Assembly: GCA_030535425.1 (NCBI GenBank) | Contig: JAUNHQ010000004.1 | Span: forward strand, 1-64,000 | From: Pseudomonadota bacterium | GTDB lineage: Bacteria; Pseudomonadota; Gammaproteobacteria; Burkholderiales; Burkholderiaceae_C | Direction: 5' to 3' | DNA: 64,000 nucleotides | Part shown: piece after piece, positions 25,003 to 34,743 of the stretch | How positions within the stretch are numbered: position 1 is the first letter of the stretch | Layout of the letters: the number at the start of each line of letters is the position of its first letter | Position numbers and translations under genes: made by a program | Notes under the pieces: model-generated | Databases searched by the model: none | What the model was told of the DNA's origin: nothing | The model's input: only the letters and a program-made list of their open reading frames with translations

Positions 25003-27027
25003 TCAGGCTGCCGGGGGGCTGCCGGGGGGCAGCACGAAGGACAGCGGCTGGCGCAGCACGCGCCGGGCCAGGGCGGCATAGAGGCGGCGGCGGTCAAGCT
25101 GGCCGATGTTTTGCGCGGCCAGCGCCAGTCTGAAGGCCAGGGTGAAGCTGATGGCCACGTTCATGAGGCCGGTGATGGCGATGCCCCCGGCCGCCCACCA
25201 CAGGGCGGGGTTGTGCCACACATCGGCGCCAAGCTGGTGCATGGCTGCGGCGATTTGTCCGGCCACCAGGGTGACGTGGCGCACTTCAAACGGAATGCCG
25301 AAAAAGCCCAGGATGGGCGGCACCAGCCCCAGCATCAGCCCCAGCGAGATGTTGGCCGCGTAGCCGGAGATGTGGGTGCGCAGGTAATCGGCCCAGCGCC
25401 GCGCGCGCGCCGCGCCCAGCCAGCCCATGACGCGCGGGTGGTAGGTGATGACCGAGTCAAGCCGGTAGAACACAAAGGCGTTTTCCACCCAGCCGGCGAT
25501 CAGGCTGGAGAGAAACAGCAGCCCGCCCGTGGCCGCGGCAAACAGCGCCGTGGGGCCCAGCAGGTCATGCTGGATGAGGGTGTAGTGGGCATACAGATCG
25601 TCCATGGCCGTGTGGCCAAACAGCGCGTGCAGCGCCACGGAGATGAGCACCACTGCGGGCATGACCACGCCGACGTTGCCCAGGATGGCGGCGAACTGCG
25701 AGCGCAGCAGGTTGGCCACCTCGTCCACAAAGCCGTCCACGGCGCCGGGCTCGTCCATGTGGCGCAGGCGCGCGGCCATGGCCGGGGCTGTCATGGCCGG
25801 CTGCTTGGTGGCCACCGTCCAGTGCATCAGCATGATGATGACAAAGGAGATGGCGTAGTTGATGCCTGCGGCCATGCCGCCCCAGAAGGCCGACAGCCCC
25901 AGCCAGCCGATGCCCAGCTTGATCCACGTGGTCGCCGCCAGCAGCGCGCCGCCGCCAGCGGCCGCGCGCAGCATGTGGGTGTATTCGCCGGCGTTGCGGG
26001 TGATGTAGTGCTCGCCCGTTTCGGCATTGCGCTCGGTCACTTTGGCGGCCAGCAGCTCGGTGCTGCTGTTCAGCAGCGCGCGCACGCTGCGGCTGTCGCG
26101 GTCCACGCGCACCAGGTGCGACAGCAGCTGCACTGCCGCCTGCACGGGCGAGTCGGTTTCCAGGCACAGCAGCAGCGCCTTGACGCGCATGATGCGCTGG
26201 CGCATCTGGCGCAGCTGGAATTCCAGGTTCACCGAGATGCCGTGCTCTTGCAGGTGCGCATACACGGTAGAGGCCACGGCGCGGCAGGCATCGAGCTGCT
26301 CGCGCAGCTGTTCGATGGCCACCACCGCCGGGGCGCTTTGCCGCCCGTTGGCCAGCACGGCCTGGCGCATGGCCTCGAACACCATGGGCAGGTCGCGAAA
26401 GGCGCGCTGCTGCTTGGCCTGCTCGGACAGGCGCGTGCGCACTTCGGGCGACTGGCCCGAGGCGCTGATCTGGCTGATGGCAAACGCCACGGCATCCAGC
26501 AAGGTGCCCAGCGTGTGGTCGGGCACACCGGGCAGGCCCGATGGCATGGGGATGCCCGCGTCCGGCCCGGGCGCCGCACGAAACAGCAGCGCCCCCAGCC
26601 GCCCAAGCGTGCGCGCGTCCAGCGCGCGCAGCCACTGGGCATCGAACTCGGAAGGAAACAGCAGCGTGAACAGCTCGCCCAGATGGGTGGTTTCCGGCGT
26701 GGGCGGCATCAGCTTGCGGCGCAGGCGGTCGGTGGCCTCGCTCATGAAGCTGCCGCGCGGGGCAAAGCCCAGGTCGGCCAGCAGCGACGTGGCATCCATC
26801 GTGGCCAGGAACTCGCTCCACCACGCGTGCCACAGGGCCAGCCACTGCGGGCGCACCTCTGCCGCGTCCAGCAGCATGCGCACGCGCGCCACAGCCATGT
26901 CGGGGTTGCCCGAGTCGCCGCGCACCCAGTTCAGCAGCTGGATCAGCCACAGGTTGCGCTCAGCCAGCGGCGCATCGGGATCGATGGCGCGCAGCAGCTC
27001 CACCAGATCCAGTTGGGAAGAGGCCAT
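25003..27027 (-). CDS. Gcr/'site-specific recombinase' family membrane protein
   Basis: 674 aa of the SpecificRecomb family (COG4389), named after a gonococcal gene gcr. The N-terminal 330 residues are soluble and helical (LVELLRAIDPDAPLAERNLW, then Arg-rich helices). The C-terminal half has about seven strongly hydrophobic segments (for example AGINYAISFVIIMLMHWTVA and SLGLMLGLVPPILGFFGIPF). No tyrosine- or serine-recombinase catalytic motif is visible, so the name should be treated with caution; a membrane role looks more likely. It follows apaG by 11 bp in a likely two-gene operon. Confidence 0.8.
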   Translation of the reverse strand: MASSQLDLVELLRAIDPDAPLAERNLWLIQLLNWVRGDSGNPDMAVARVRMLLDAAEVRPQWLALWHAWWSEFLATMDATSLLADLGFAPRGSFMSEATDRLRRKLMPPTPETTHLGELFTLLFPSEFDAQWLRALDARTLGRLGALLFRAAPGPDAGIPMPSGLPGVPDHTLGTLLDAVAFAISQISASGQSPEVRTRLSEQAKQQRAFRDLPMVFEAMRQAVLANGRQSAPAVVAIEQLREQLDACRAVASTVYAHLQEHGISVNLEFQLRQMRQRIMRVKALLLCLETDSPVQAAVQLLSHLVRVDRDSRSVRALLNSSTELLAAKVTERNAETGEHYITRNAGEYTHMLRAAAGGGALLAATTWIKLGIGWLGLSAFWGGMAAGINYAISFVIIMLMHWTVATKQPAMTAPAMAARLRHMDEPGAVDGFVDEVANLLRSQFAAILGNVGVVMPAVVLISVALHALFGHTAMDDLYAHYTLIQHDLLGPTALFAAATGGLLFLSSLIAGWVENAFVFYRLDSVITYHPRVMGWLGAARARRWADYLRTHISGYAANISLGLMLGLVPPILGFFGIPFEVRHVTLVAGQIAAAMHQLGADVWHNPALWWAAGGIAITGLMNVAISFTLAFRLALAAQNIGQLDRRRLYAALARRVLRQPLSFVLPPGSPPAA

Positions 27028-27038
27028 GCCCTGCCCCC

Positions 27039-27437
27039 TCAGTGCAGCACGCGCGCGCTGCCGCCGCCTGTGCCGGCGGCGTCCAGCATGAACAAGGGAA
27101 TCTCCGCCTCAAACCGCTCGCCGTCCTCGGCCACGCAGAAATAGCTGCCGTGCATGGTGCCGCTGGCTGTACGCAGGCGGCAGCCGCTGGTGTAGCGAAA
27201 CACCTCGCCCGGGCGCAGCAGCGGCTGCTGGCCCACCACACCCAGACCCTTGACCTGCTCCACGTGGCCATGCGCGTCGGCGATGAACCAGTGCCGCGCA
27301 ATGAGCTGCGCAGGCACATCGCCCGTGTTGTGCACCGTGACGGTGTAGGCAAAGCCGTACAGGCCGTTTTCCGGCTCGGACTGATCGGGCAGGTAATGCG
27401 GTTCGACCTGAACGCTGAACTGGTACTTCGCTGACAT
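27039..27437 (-). CDS. apaG: ApaG protein
   Basis: 132-aa immunoglobulin-like beta-sandwich protein of the ApaG family, starting [17 protein letters not shown] and containing [27 protein letters not shown] and [15 protein letters not shown]. The family is tied to Co2+/Mg2+ homeostasis in Salmonella, but its biochemistry is not established. The ATG was chosen because homology begins there, although the frame is open much further upstream over the divergent rpe gene. It is 11 bp upstream of the Gcr-family gene. Confidence 0.95.
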   Translation of the reverse strand: MSAKYQFSVQVEPHYLPDQSEPENGLYGFAYTVTVHNTGDVPAQLIARHWFIADAHGHVEQVKGLGVVGQQPLLRPGEVFRYTSGCRLRTASGTMHGSYFCVAEDGERFEAEIPLFMLDAAGTGGGSARVLH

Positions 27438-27518
27438 GGCGGCAATGGTAACGGCGCGGCCCCGGCCACGCCCCGCAGCGCCCCACGGGCCAGGCGCGCT
27501 GCGCCACAATGCGCGGCC

Positions 27519-28220
27519 ATGAGCACACCCACCTACCGCATCGCCCCCTCCATCCTCTCGGCCGATTTCGCGCGGCTGGGCGAGGAGGTCAAAAACGTCC
27601 TCGCCGCAGGCGCCGACTGGATCCACTTTGACGTGATGGACAACCACTACGTGCCCAACCTCACCTTCGGCCCCATGGTCTGCCAGGCCATCAAGCCGCA
27701 CGCCGTGCGCGCCGATGGCACGCCCGTGCCCATGGATGTGCACATGATGGTGCAGCCGGTCGATGCGCTGGCGCAGGCGTTTGCGCAGGCGGGGGCGGAC
27801 TACATCAGCTTTCACCCCGACGCCACGCCGCACGTCCACCGCAGCGTGCAGGCCATCCGCGCTGCCGGGGCGCGGCCCGGCCTGGTGTTCAACCCCGCCG
27901 CGCCACTGGACGTGCTGGACTGGCTGATCGAGGACATCGACCTGATTCTCATCATGAGCGTCAACCCCGGCTTCGGCGGCCAGTCCTTCATCGACAGCGC
28001 CTTGCGCAAGGTAGAGGCCGCGCGCCGCCGCATCGACGCCTGCGGCAAGGACATCCGGCTAGAGGTGGATGGCGGCATCAAGGCCGCCAACATCCGCCAG
28101 GTGGCCGATGCGGGCGCCGACACTTTCGTGGCCGGCAGCGCCATCTTCGGCCAGCCCGACTATGCACACGTGATCGCCCAGATGCGGCAGGCGCTGGGCC
28201 AGGCCCGCCTTGATCCATAG
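27519..28220 (+). CDS. rpe: Ribulose-phosphate 3-epimerase
   Basis: Interconverts ribulose 5-phosphate and xylulose 5-phosphate in the pentose phosphate pathway. 233-aa TIM barrel. [14 protein letters not shown] contains the first active-site region. [17 protein letters not shown] and DVHMMV carry the metal-binding His and catalytic Asp. [13 protein letters not shown] and EVDGGIK with AGSAIFG bind phosphate. Divergent from apaG across 81 bp. A dispersed repeat lies directly after the stop, before convergent dolP. A phosphoglycolate phosphatase gene, which often follows rpe, is absent. Confidence 0.97.
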   Translation: MSTPTYRIAPSILSADFARLGEEVKNVLAAGADWIHFDVMDNHYVPNLTFGPMVCQAIKPHAVRADGTPVPMDVHMMVQPVDALAQAFAQAGADYISFHPDATPHVHRSVQAIRAAGARPGLVFNPAAPLDVLDWLIEDIDLILIMSVNPGFGGQSFIDSALRKVEAARRRIDACGKDIRLEVDGGIKAANIRQVADAGADTFVAGSAIFGQPDYAHVIAQMRQALGQARLDP

Positions 28221-28221
28221 T

Positions 28222-28284
28222 CAAAATGACCGTTTGCGCGCGTCACCAAATGGTTTTAAGCTACATAGAAAGTAGCAATCAACC
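28222..28284 (+). repeat. Dispersed repeat, copy D
   Basis: AAATGACCGTTTGCGCGCGT, then AAATGGTTTTAAGCTAC and AGTAGCAATC. The hairpin arms have changed together to GCTAC/GTAGC, a compensatory change that keeps base pairing. It sits between the convergent rpe and dolP genes. Confidence 0.8.
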
Positions 28285-28289
28285 CATCT

Positions 28290-29117
28290 TCAGCGCACAG
28301 GGGGCAGCGTCTGCACCTCGATGGTTTGCGGCGGCTGCACGATGACGGGCTGCGTGACCGGGCTGCTGACCACGCCTTCGGCGGCGCTGGCTGCCGCCGG
28401 GCCGGAAATGACAGGCGTGCCGGCTGCCGCACCCACAGGCGTGCCCACGGGGCTACCCAGACCGGTGGATGCGGGCATCTGGGCCGGGCTGCCCAGGCCG
28501 GTGGTCACGGCGCCGCTGCCGTATTCGTCGGCGATCAGGTCGATGATGCGCACCACGCGCTGCACGCCATCGGTCTGGCGGGTCACCTCGGTGGCCAGGG
28601 CCGCCTCGCTGGCCGTGAGGCGGCCCATGAGGTACGTGGTGCCGCGCTCAGTCGTGACCTTGATGCTGCCGGCAGGCACGCCGTTCTGGCCCATCAGCCG
28701 GGTGCGCACGCGGCTGGTGACCAGGGCGTCGTTCGAACGCTGCCAGGTGGTGCTGTCGGGCATCACGGCCAGCTCGTTGTACACGCCCTGCACGTCGGGC
28801 ACGGCGCGCACCTGCGCTTCCACCTGCTGGCGGTCCTGCTCGGTAGGCACCTCACCGGCAATCAGCACCTTGCGGTAGTAGCTGGTGATGTTGACGTGGC
28901 CGCGCCCGCCAAGCAGACGCACCACACTCTCGTGCGCGGCCGCTTCGATGGCGCTGTCGGCCTGCTGCGTCTGACCGCTGCGGCGGTCGGCATGTACCAG
29001 CAGCGCACCGGCGCCTACGGCACCGCCGACCACGGCAGCGGGCACGCAGCCGCCCAGCCCGGCAGCGGCCAGGGCCAGGCACAGCGCAGACACGGAAAGG
29101 GTGAAAGCCTTGTTCAT
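28290..29117 (-). CDS. dolP: BON-domain lipoprotein, DolP/YraP-like
   Basis: 275 aa. The signal peptide ends at a lipobox Cys (LGGCVPAA, Cys24). A Gly/Ala-rich stretch leads into two BON domains (about 60-115 and 120-190), the second ending GVQRVVRIID. In E. coli DolP is an outer-membrane lipoprotein that supports envelope integrity and the BAM machinery. The last 75 residues are a low-complexity Gly/Ser/Pro/Val tail with a repeated TGLGSP, not part of E. coli DolP. Its ATG overlaps the stop of the upstream SIS gene (ATGA). The order yraN-diaA-dolP next to rsmI matches E. coli. Confidence 0.9.
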   Translation of the reverse strand: MNKAFTLSVSALCLALAAAGLGGCVPAAVVGGAVGAGALLVHADRRSGQTQQADSAIEAAAHESVVRLLGGRGHVNITSYYRKVLIAGEVPTEQDRQQVEAQVRAVPDVQGVYNELAVMPDSTTWQRSNDALVTSRVRTRLMGQNGVPAGSIKVTTERGTTYLMGRLTASEAALATEVTRQTDGVQRVVRIIDLIADEYGSGAVTTGLGSPAQMPASTGLGSPVGTPVGAAAGTPVISGPAAASAAEGVVSSPVTQPVIVQPPQTIEVQTLPPVR

Positions 29118-29713
29118 GCGGAAGGGTCCTCTTCGCCAAGCAGTTGCAGATCGAGGCTGTCGCACAGGCAGTGCAGCACCAGCTGGTGCGCCTCGTGGAT
29201 ATGGGGGGCGCCCTCCTGCGGCACGCCCACGTGCACGTCGGTATCGCGCAGCATGCGGCCCAGCTCGCCGCCGCCTCGGCCTGTGAGGGCGATGACGCTC
29301 ATCTCGCGCTCATGCGCGGCCTGCACGGCGCGCACGAGGTTGGTGGCGTTGCCGTTGGAGCTGAGCACCAGCAGCGCATCGCCCGCCCCACCCAGCGCGC
29401 GCACCTGCGCGGCAAAGGCGTCGGCGTATTCGCCGCGCCGCGCCACCGCCGTCAGCGTGGCCGCATCGGCCCCCAGGGCCAGTGCGGGCAGTCCTGGGCG
29501 CGGGCGCTCCAGCCCGCCAACCATGAGCGCGGCCATGTACTGCGCCAGCGCCCCCGAGGCGCCGTTGCCGCACACCAGCACCTTGCCGCCGCCGGTGATG
29601 CAGGCCAGCAGCGCCTGCACCGCATCGGCCACGGGCCGGGCCAGAGATTGCGCCCATTGGTATTTGAGGTCGGCGCTGTCGATGAAGCGCTGGTGAATGC
29701 GTTGCTCAAGCAT
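29114..29713 (-). CDS. diaA: SIS-domain protein, DiaA/GmhA-like
   Basis: 199-aa sugar-isomerase (SIS) domain protein. VLVCGNGASGALAQYMAALM is the nucleotide-sugar or phosphate-binding region, and LVLSSNGNATNLVRAVQAAH and ALTGRGGGELGRML follow. The C-terminal HEAHQLVLHCLCDSLD is typical of both GmhA (sedoheptulose-7-phosphate isomerase) and DiaA (a DnaA-binding replication initiation factor). The flanking yraN and dolP genes favour DiaA, which would be notable given dnaA lies 10 kb away. Residue evidence cannot exclude a GmhA function. Confidence 0.88.
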   Translation of the reverse strand: MLEQRIHQRFIDSADLKYQWAQSLARPVADAVQALLACITGGGKVLVCGNGASGALAQYMAALMVGGLERPRPGLPALALGADAATLTAVARRGEYADAFAAQVRALGGAGDALLVLSSNGNATNLVRAVQAAHEREMSVIALTGRGGGELGRMLRDTDVHVGVPQEGAPHIHEAHQLVLHCLCDSLDLQLLGEEDPSA

Positions 29714-29805
29714 GGCGCGCCATCATAACCGCGCACCACCCGCGGAAGTGCAAATTTAGGAGCATGCAGGCGTTTCGTACCGCGCGGCGCGCGCGTCTGA
29801 CAGGC

Positions 29806-30237
29806 TCAGCCAGCCTCGAACGCACCCGGCAGCCAGGCCACGCGCTCGCCTTCGATGGCCACCACGTCAAAACGGCACGGCGGCGGGCTGGGCAAGTGCA
29901 GCAGATAGTGGCGGGCGGCCAGCACGATGCGCCGCTGCTTGGCCGCGCCCACACTGGCAGCGGCACCGCCGTGGCGGGCGTCGCGGCGCGCGCGCACTTC
30001 CACGAACACCAGCGTGCCATCTGGCGCGCGCATGATCAGGTCAATCTCACCGCCGCCTCGGCCCGGCGTCCGATAATTGCGCGCCACCAGCGTCAGCCCC
30101 GCCGTCAGCAGGTGGGCCAGCGCGCGGTCTTCAGCGGCGGCGCCTTGCGCGCGCGTGCTGGGCCGCACAGCCGCCAGGCCCGGCCACTTGCCTTTCAACA
30201 GCGCCATGCGCCCGCCGCTGGCGCCTGGCCAGCCCAT
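29806..30237 (-). CDS. yraN: UPF0102 (YraN) endonuclease-like protein
   Basis: 143 aa; possibly 133 if translation starts at the internal [10 protein letters not shown]. The YraN domain is clear: [31 protein letters not shown] with the metal-binding [20 protein letters not shown], and [13 protein letters not shown]. The fold is that of restriction-endonuclease/Holliday-junction-resolvase-like nucleases, but activity is unproven. From the upstream ATG only 3 bp separate it from the start codon of divergent rsmI. Confidence 0.9.
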   Translation of the reverse strand: MGWPGASGGRMALLKGKWPGLAAVRPSTRAQGAAAEDRALAHLLTAGLTLVARNYRTPGRGGGEIDLIMRAPDGTLVFVEVRARRDARHGGAAASVGAAKQRRIVLAARHYLLHLPSPPPCRFDVVAIEGERVAWLPGAFEAG

Positions 30238-30240
30238 GCC

Positions 30241-31194
30241 ATGTCACACACTTTTGCCTCCGCAGGACAGACCTCTTTTCTCCCCGCCCTTGAGGCCGCG
30301 CGTGCAGCCGCAGGGGCGCAGCATTATCCGGCCGGGGCGCTGTACATGGTGGCCACGCCCATTGGCAACCTGGCCGACATCACGCTGCGCGCGCTGCACG
30401 TGCTGGCGCTGGCCGATGTAATTGCCTGCGAGGACACGCGCCACACGCAGCCGCTGCTGCGCGCCTACGGCATCGAGGGCAAGCCGCTGGTGGCCTTGCA
30501 CGAGCACAACGAGGCGTCTGCCGCCGCCGCGCTGATCGAACGGCTGCACGGCGGCGCGCGCGTGGCCTGTGTCAGCGATGCAGGCACACCCGCCATCAGC
30601 GACCCTGGCGCGCGGCTGGCCGCCGCCTGCGCGCGCGAAGGGCTGCGCGTGCTGCCGCTGCCCGGCGCCAGCAGCGTGAGCACACTGCTGAGCGCCGCCG
30701 GACTGGGCGGTGATGGGCAATTCGTCTTCACCGGCTTCTTGCCCGCCAAGCCAGGCGAGCGCACGGCCGCCGTGCAGGCGCTGGCCAGCGAGGCGCGCGC
30801 CGTGGTGCTGCTGGAGTCGCCCCACCGCATCCAGGCGCTGGCGGGCGCGCTGGCCGCGCTGGGTGAGCGTGCCGTGACCGTGGGACGCGAACTGACCAAG
30901 CAGTTCGAGCAAATCGCCACCCTGCCCTGTGCCAGCCTGCCCGGCTGGCTGGCCGCCGATGCGCAGCGCCAGCGCGGCGAATTCGCCCTGGTGCTGCACC
31001 CCGTGGATGCGCGCGGCGCCAGCGATGCCCAGGCCCAGCGCGTGCTGCACCTGCTGCTGCCCGAGCTGCCGCTGAAAACCGCCGTGAAGCTGGCCGCGCA
31101 CATCACCGGCGCGCCGCGCAACACGCTGTACGCGCAGGCATTGCACTGGCAGGCGCAGCAGCCAGGCGGCAGCGCCACGGCCCGCCCAGACTGA
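30241..31194 (+). CDS. rsmI: 16S rRNA (cytidine-1402-2'-O)-methyltransferase
   Basis: SAM-dependent tetrapyrrole-methylase-fold enzyme that modifies C1402 in the 16S rRNA decoding centre. 317 aa from [13 protein letters not shown]. The core begins [20 protein letters not shown], then [49 protein letters not shown] and [12 protein letters not shown]. The C-terminus has the small RsmI-specific helical domain ([20 protein letters not shown]). The first 34 residues form a short extension. Divergent from yraN with almost no intergenic space. Confidence 0.96.
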   Translation: MSHTFASAGQTSFLPALEAARAAAGAQHYPAGALYMVATPIGNLADITLRALHVLALADVIACEDTRHTQPLLRAYGIEGKPLVALHEHNEASAAAALIERLHGGARVACVSDAGTPAISDPGARLAAACAREGLRVLPLPGASSVSTLLSAAGLGGDGQFVFTGFLPAKPGERTAAVQALASEARAVVLLESPHRIQALAGALAALGERAVTVGRELTKQFEQIATLPCASLPGWLAADAQRQRGEFALVLHPVDARGASDAQAQRVLHLLLPELPLKTAVKLAAHITGAPRNTLYAQALHWQAQQPGGSATARPD

Positions 31195-31224
31195 GCCAGC
31201 GCAGGCCCGCCCTGCACGCATATC

Positions 31225-31295
31225 TCATAAACGAAAATGGGCGTTTGCGCTTTATTGGCGCAGGTTTTGTGCTATTTTTGATATAGCAATTGCCC
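31225..31295 (+). repeat. Dispersed repeat, copy E
   Basis: AAAATGGGCGTTTGCGCTTT, GGCGCAGGTTTTGTGCTAT, then TGATATAGCAATTGCCC. Diverged in the middle but with the GCTAT/ATAGC hairpin kept. It occupies the gap between the convergent rsmI and mechanosensitive-channel genes. Confidence 0.8.
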
Positions 31296-31313
31296 ACGCC
31301 ACCTGGGGCGCTT

Positions 31314-34300
31314 TCAGGGTTTGGCCATGCTGGCGCCCGGCCCGGCGGCGGCGGGGCGGGCGGGCCAGTCGCGCACGTGCACGTCCATTTGCGGAAAGGC
31401 GATTTCAATGCCTTCGGCGCTGAGCAGCTCGTTGATGCGTTGCAGCAGCGCGTTTTGCACCAGCAGCCGCTCGCCCATGGAGGGCACGAACACGCGCAGC
31501 TCAAAGTCCAGCGTGCTGGCGCCAAAGGCCATGAGCCAGCTGCGGGGCACGGGCTCGGCCAGCACGCCGGGTACTTCGCGCGCGGCCTGTTGCAGCAGCG
31601 CGTGCACGCGCGGCACGGGGCTGCCATAGGCCACGCCCACGGGCACCACCAGGCGCGTGATGGCGTCCGAGAGCGTCCAGTTGATGACCTGGCCGGTGAT
31701 GAAGGTCTTGTTGGGGATGATGACTTCCTTGCGGTCAAAGTCCTGCACCACGGTGGCGCGGGTGTAGATCTGCGTGACGCTGCCCGAGACGTTGCCGATG
31801 GTGATGGTGTCGCCCACGCGGAAAGGCCGCTCGACCAGCAGGATGAGGCCGGAGACGAAGTTGGCAAAGATTTCCTGCAAGCCAAAGCCCAGGCCCACGG
31901 TCAGGGCGGCGGCCATCCATTGCAGCTGCGACCAGCGCATGCCCAGCAGCGACAGCGCAATGAGCGTGCAGGCGATGGTGACGCCATAGCGCAGCAAGGT
32001 GGAGATGGTGTAGCGCGTGGCCGGCGCCACGGCGATGCGCGAGGACAGCAGCAGCTCCACCAGGCCGGGGATGTTGCGCGCCAGGCTCAGGCCCACGGTC
32101 AGCAGCAGCGCGGCCATGAGCACGTCGGCGGCGGTGACGGTGCTGATGATGGATTCGCCCGCCGCACTCTTGTCACTGAACTGCCACAGCGAAATGCCCT
32201 CCAGCCGCAGCAGGGCGGGCAGCACGTCCGACCAGGCCAGCGCCAGGCCCGTCAGCAGCAGCGCCAGCCGCGCCATGGACAGCAGGCGGCGCGACTGCGC
32301 GCCCACTTCCACCAGCTCCAGCGCGGCCGTGTCGGGCGGGGTGCGCTCGCCCGATTCCAGGTCCACCACCTCCGGCGCGGCGCGTTCGGCCTGCCACTGG
32401 CGCAGGGCCAGCTGGCGCTCGCCCAGCAGCATCCAGCGTGTGGCCAGGCCGTAGGCCACCTGCACCAGCAGGATCACGACCAGGCTGCTGAGCAAGGCGT
32501 TGAGCACGATGGCGCTGGAGTACACGTAGCCGGCTGCGGCCATCAGCGCCACGGCGGCAAAGGCGGCAGGGATCAGCACGCGCACCAGGCGCTGGGCGGG
32601 CAGGGGCAGGCTGGGGAAGGGCGATTCGCGGCGCAGCAGCCAGGCCATGAGCGCGGCCATGCCGGTGGCAATCAGCAGCACGGCCAGGCGCGCCTGCACG
32701 CCCAGGGCGGAGCCGGTTTCCAGCAGCAGCGCCCACATGCCCAGAAAGCCGGCGGGCAGCAAGATGCCGCAGGCGGCCCACCAGGCGCGGCGCAGGTGGC
32801 GCAGGCGCGGGGCGGGCCAGCGCAGGTGCGCTTCGGCCAGGCCGTCGTGGGCAATCAGCGCGCGCAGCAGCGCCAGCGCCAGCACCAGGCCGGCAAAGTG
32901 GGTCATGGCCTGGCCCAGGGCCTCGGCATCGGCCACGCGGCCGGCGCCCAGCTCTTGTATCAGCAGGCCCAGGCACCACACGGCAGCGGGCCAGGGCAGG
33001 GCGCTGACCACGCCCCAGCCCAGCGCCTGGGCGGTGTAGGCAAAGCGGTCTTGCAGCACGTCGCGCGTGCGCCCGGCCAGGGTGTGCAGCCGCGCGCGGG
33101 CATGGCGGCGCAGCCAGAACAACACGCCCACGGCCAGCAAGGCCAGGTTGTGGGCGAGCGGGTGCACGAGCACGTCCTGCCACAGCAGGCGGGCAATGCC
33201 GGCCATGCGCGGGCCGATGTCGCCCTGCCTGAATTCGCGCGGCAGGGCGGCCAGCCAGGCAGTGTCGATGCGGGGGTGGCTGGGCACCCACAGCAGCTGC
33301 TGGCTCATCAGCCGCCGCAGCTCGCTGGCGCGCTCGACCATGCTGGCCAGCAGGCGGTCAGACTGCTCCAGCACCGCCACGCGCTGCGCCAGCAGGGGGG
33401 CCAGCTGGTCCATCAGCCGCTGCTGCTGGGCGCGCAGCACGGGCAGATCGGGGGTGTCGGCATCGCCCGTGCTGCGGCCTTGGCGGGCGGCTTGCTGGCG
33501 CTCGTCCGACAGGGTGTACTGGCGCATGCGCAGCTCGGCCAGGCGGGCTTGCACGTCGCGGCGTTGCAGTTGCAGGGTGAGTGTGGCCGGCGTGGCCATG
33601 CGCTGCTGCCACAGCCACTGGCCGTTGGCGGCGCTGTTGCCGCCCACGCTCAGGCGGGTGCGGGCGTCGCGCAGCACGGTGGTGATTTGCTCGCTGGTGC
33701 GCTCGTCGGCGCCCAGTTGCTCACGTTCGCTGGCCAGTTGCACGGTGTCTTGCACCAACTGGCTGGCCAGCTGGGCGCCGGACTGGGCCAGCGCGGTGGC
33801 GGCGGGGCTGGGCTTGTCCAGCGCCTGGGCCTGCGCTTGCAATTGCTCGGCCTGCTGCTGCAACTGTTGCAGGCTGCGCTGGGCAATGCGCTGGCTCAGC
33901 CAGGCCTGGCGCGGCTCGCGCAGGGTCAGCTCTTGGCGCAGGGCTTGCAGCTCGGCCTCGATGGCGGCCTGACGGCTGCCGGCGGTGTCTTGCTGCAGCT
34001 CGTACAAGGCCATTTCGGCACGCAGGCTGGCCGCTTCGGCGCGGCGGCGCAGCGCCTGGGCGGCTTGCACGGCGGCGGGCACGGCGGGGTCGGCCTGCAC
34101 GGGTTGTGACAGGGCGTCCAGCCGGCGGCGCAAGTCGCTGAGGGTGTCGCTCAACTGGCCGGGCTGGGCAATGACGGCGGCCAGCTCGGCCGCGCGCTGC
34201 TCGATGCGGCGGCGCAGCTCGGTGCTGGCGCTGCGCTCTTGCGCCAGCAAAGCTTCCAGCGTGGTGGCGCTGGCGTTGTCGGGCACGCTGGCGCGCCATT

Positions 34301-34685
34301 CGGCCCAGGCAGCGCCTGCGGCCACGGCGTTGGCGCGGCTGGCAGCGGGCTGGGTCACGGCCTGGCGCAGCTTTTGCGCCTGGGCCTGCCAGTCGGCGGC
34401 CTGCTCCAGCGCGGTGCTGGCGGCATCCAGCGCGGCAGTGGCCTGCTTGCGCTGGGCGTCGTTCACATCGGCGCTGGCCACGGCTTCGCGGGCGCTGGAC
34501 AGTTGCGCGGCGGTGACGGCGGACTCGTCGGCCTGGGCCGCTGGCGTGGTGGACGGGGTTTGTGCTCGCGCGGCAGGCGGCGCAAACGTCAGACAGATGG
34601 CCAGGCAGATGGCCAGCAATGTGGCCAAAAACGTGACCGGACACAGCGCCCGCGCGGCGGGCAGGCGGGAAGCAAAAGCTGTCAT
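31314..34685 (-). CDS. Large mechanosensitive channel (MscK/KefA-like)
   Basis: 1123-aa inner-membrane channel of the MscS superfamily. A signal peptide (about 1-40, ending AARAQ) is followed by a long Gln/Ala-rich coiled-coil periplasmic domain (about 50-480), then about eleven membrane helices. The MscS pore and beta domain contain GLGFGLQEIFANFVSGLIL, VGDTITIGNVSG and EVIIPNKTFITGQVINW. The C-terminus is the usual MscS alpha/beta domain. These channels open on hypo-osmotic shock; MscK also responds to external K+. It lies 58 bp after mrdA on the same strand. MscM/YjeP-type assignment is an alternative. Confidence 0.88.
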   Translation of the reverse strand: MTAFASRLPAARALCPVTFLATLLAICLAICLTFAPPAARAQTPSTTPAAQADESAVTAAQLSSAREAVASADVNDAQRKQATAALDAASTALEQAADWQAQAQKLRQAVTQPAASRANAVAAGAAWAEWRASVPDNASATTLEALLAQERSASTELRRRIEQRAAELAAVIAQPGQLSDTLSDLRRRLDALSQPVQADPAVPAAVQAAQALRRRAEAASLRAEMALYELQQDTAGSRQAAIEAELQALRQELTLREPRQAWLSQRIAQRSLQQLQQQAEQLQAQAQALDKPSPAATALAQSGAQLASQLVQDTVQLASEREQLGADERTSEQITTVLRDARTRLSVGGNSAANGQWLWQQRMATPATLTLQLQRRDVQARLAELRMRQYTLSDERQQAARQGRSTGDADTPDLPVLRAQQQRLMDQLAPLLAQRVAVLEQSDRLLASMVERASELRRLMSQQLLWVPSHPRIDTAWLAALPREFRQGDIGPRMAGIARLLWQDVLVHPLAHNLALLAVGVLFWLRRHARARLHTLAGRTRDVLQDRFAYTAQALGWGVVSALPWPAAVWCLGLLIQELGAGRVADAEALGQAMTHFAGLVLALALLRALIAHDGLAEAHLRWPAPRLRHLRRAWWAACGILLPAGFLGMWALLLETGSALGVQARLAVLLIATGMAALMAWLLRRESPFPSLPLPAQRLVRVLIPAAFAAVALMAAAGYVYSSAIVLNALLSSLVVILLVQVAYGLATRWMLLGERQLALRQWQAERAAPEVVDLESGERTPPDTAALELVEVGAQSRRLLSMARLALLLTGLALAWSDVLPALLRLEGISLWQFSDKSAAGESIISTVTAADVLMAALLLTVGLSLARNIPGLVELLLSSRIAVAPATRYTISTLLRYGVTIACTLIALSLLGMRWSQLQWMAAALTVGLGFGLQEIFANFVSGLILLVERPFRVGDTITIGNVSGSVTQIYTRATVVQDFDRKEVIIPNKTFITGQVINWTLSDAITRLVVPVGVAYGSPVPRVHALLQQAAREVPGVLAEPVPRSWLMAFGASTLDFELRVFVPSMGERLLVQNALLQRINELLSAEGIEIAFPQMDVHVRDWPARPAAAGPGASMAKP

Positions 34686-34743
34686 GGGCAAAACAGGTGC
34701 GCGGAAAAGAGACGGCCTTGGCGTGCGTGCGCCACGCACGGGT

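Noticed and set aside
25111..27144. 677-codon open frame on the plus strand
   Set aside because: Antisense to the Gcr-family gene and apaG; compositionally a shadow frame.
31290..34109. 939-codon open frame on the plus strand, Gln/Gly/His-rich
   Set aside because: Antisense to the mechanosensitive-channel gene, whose MscS motifs are clear.
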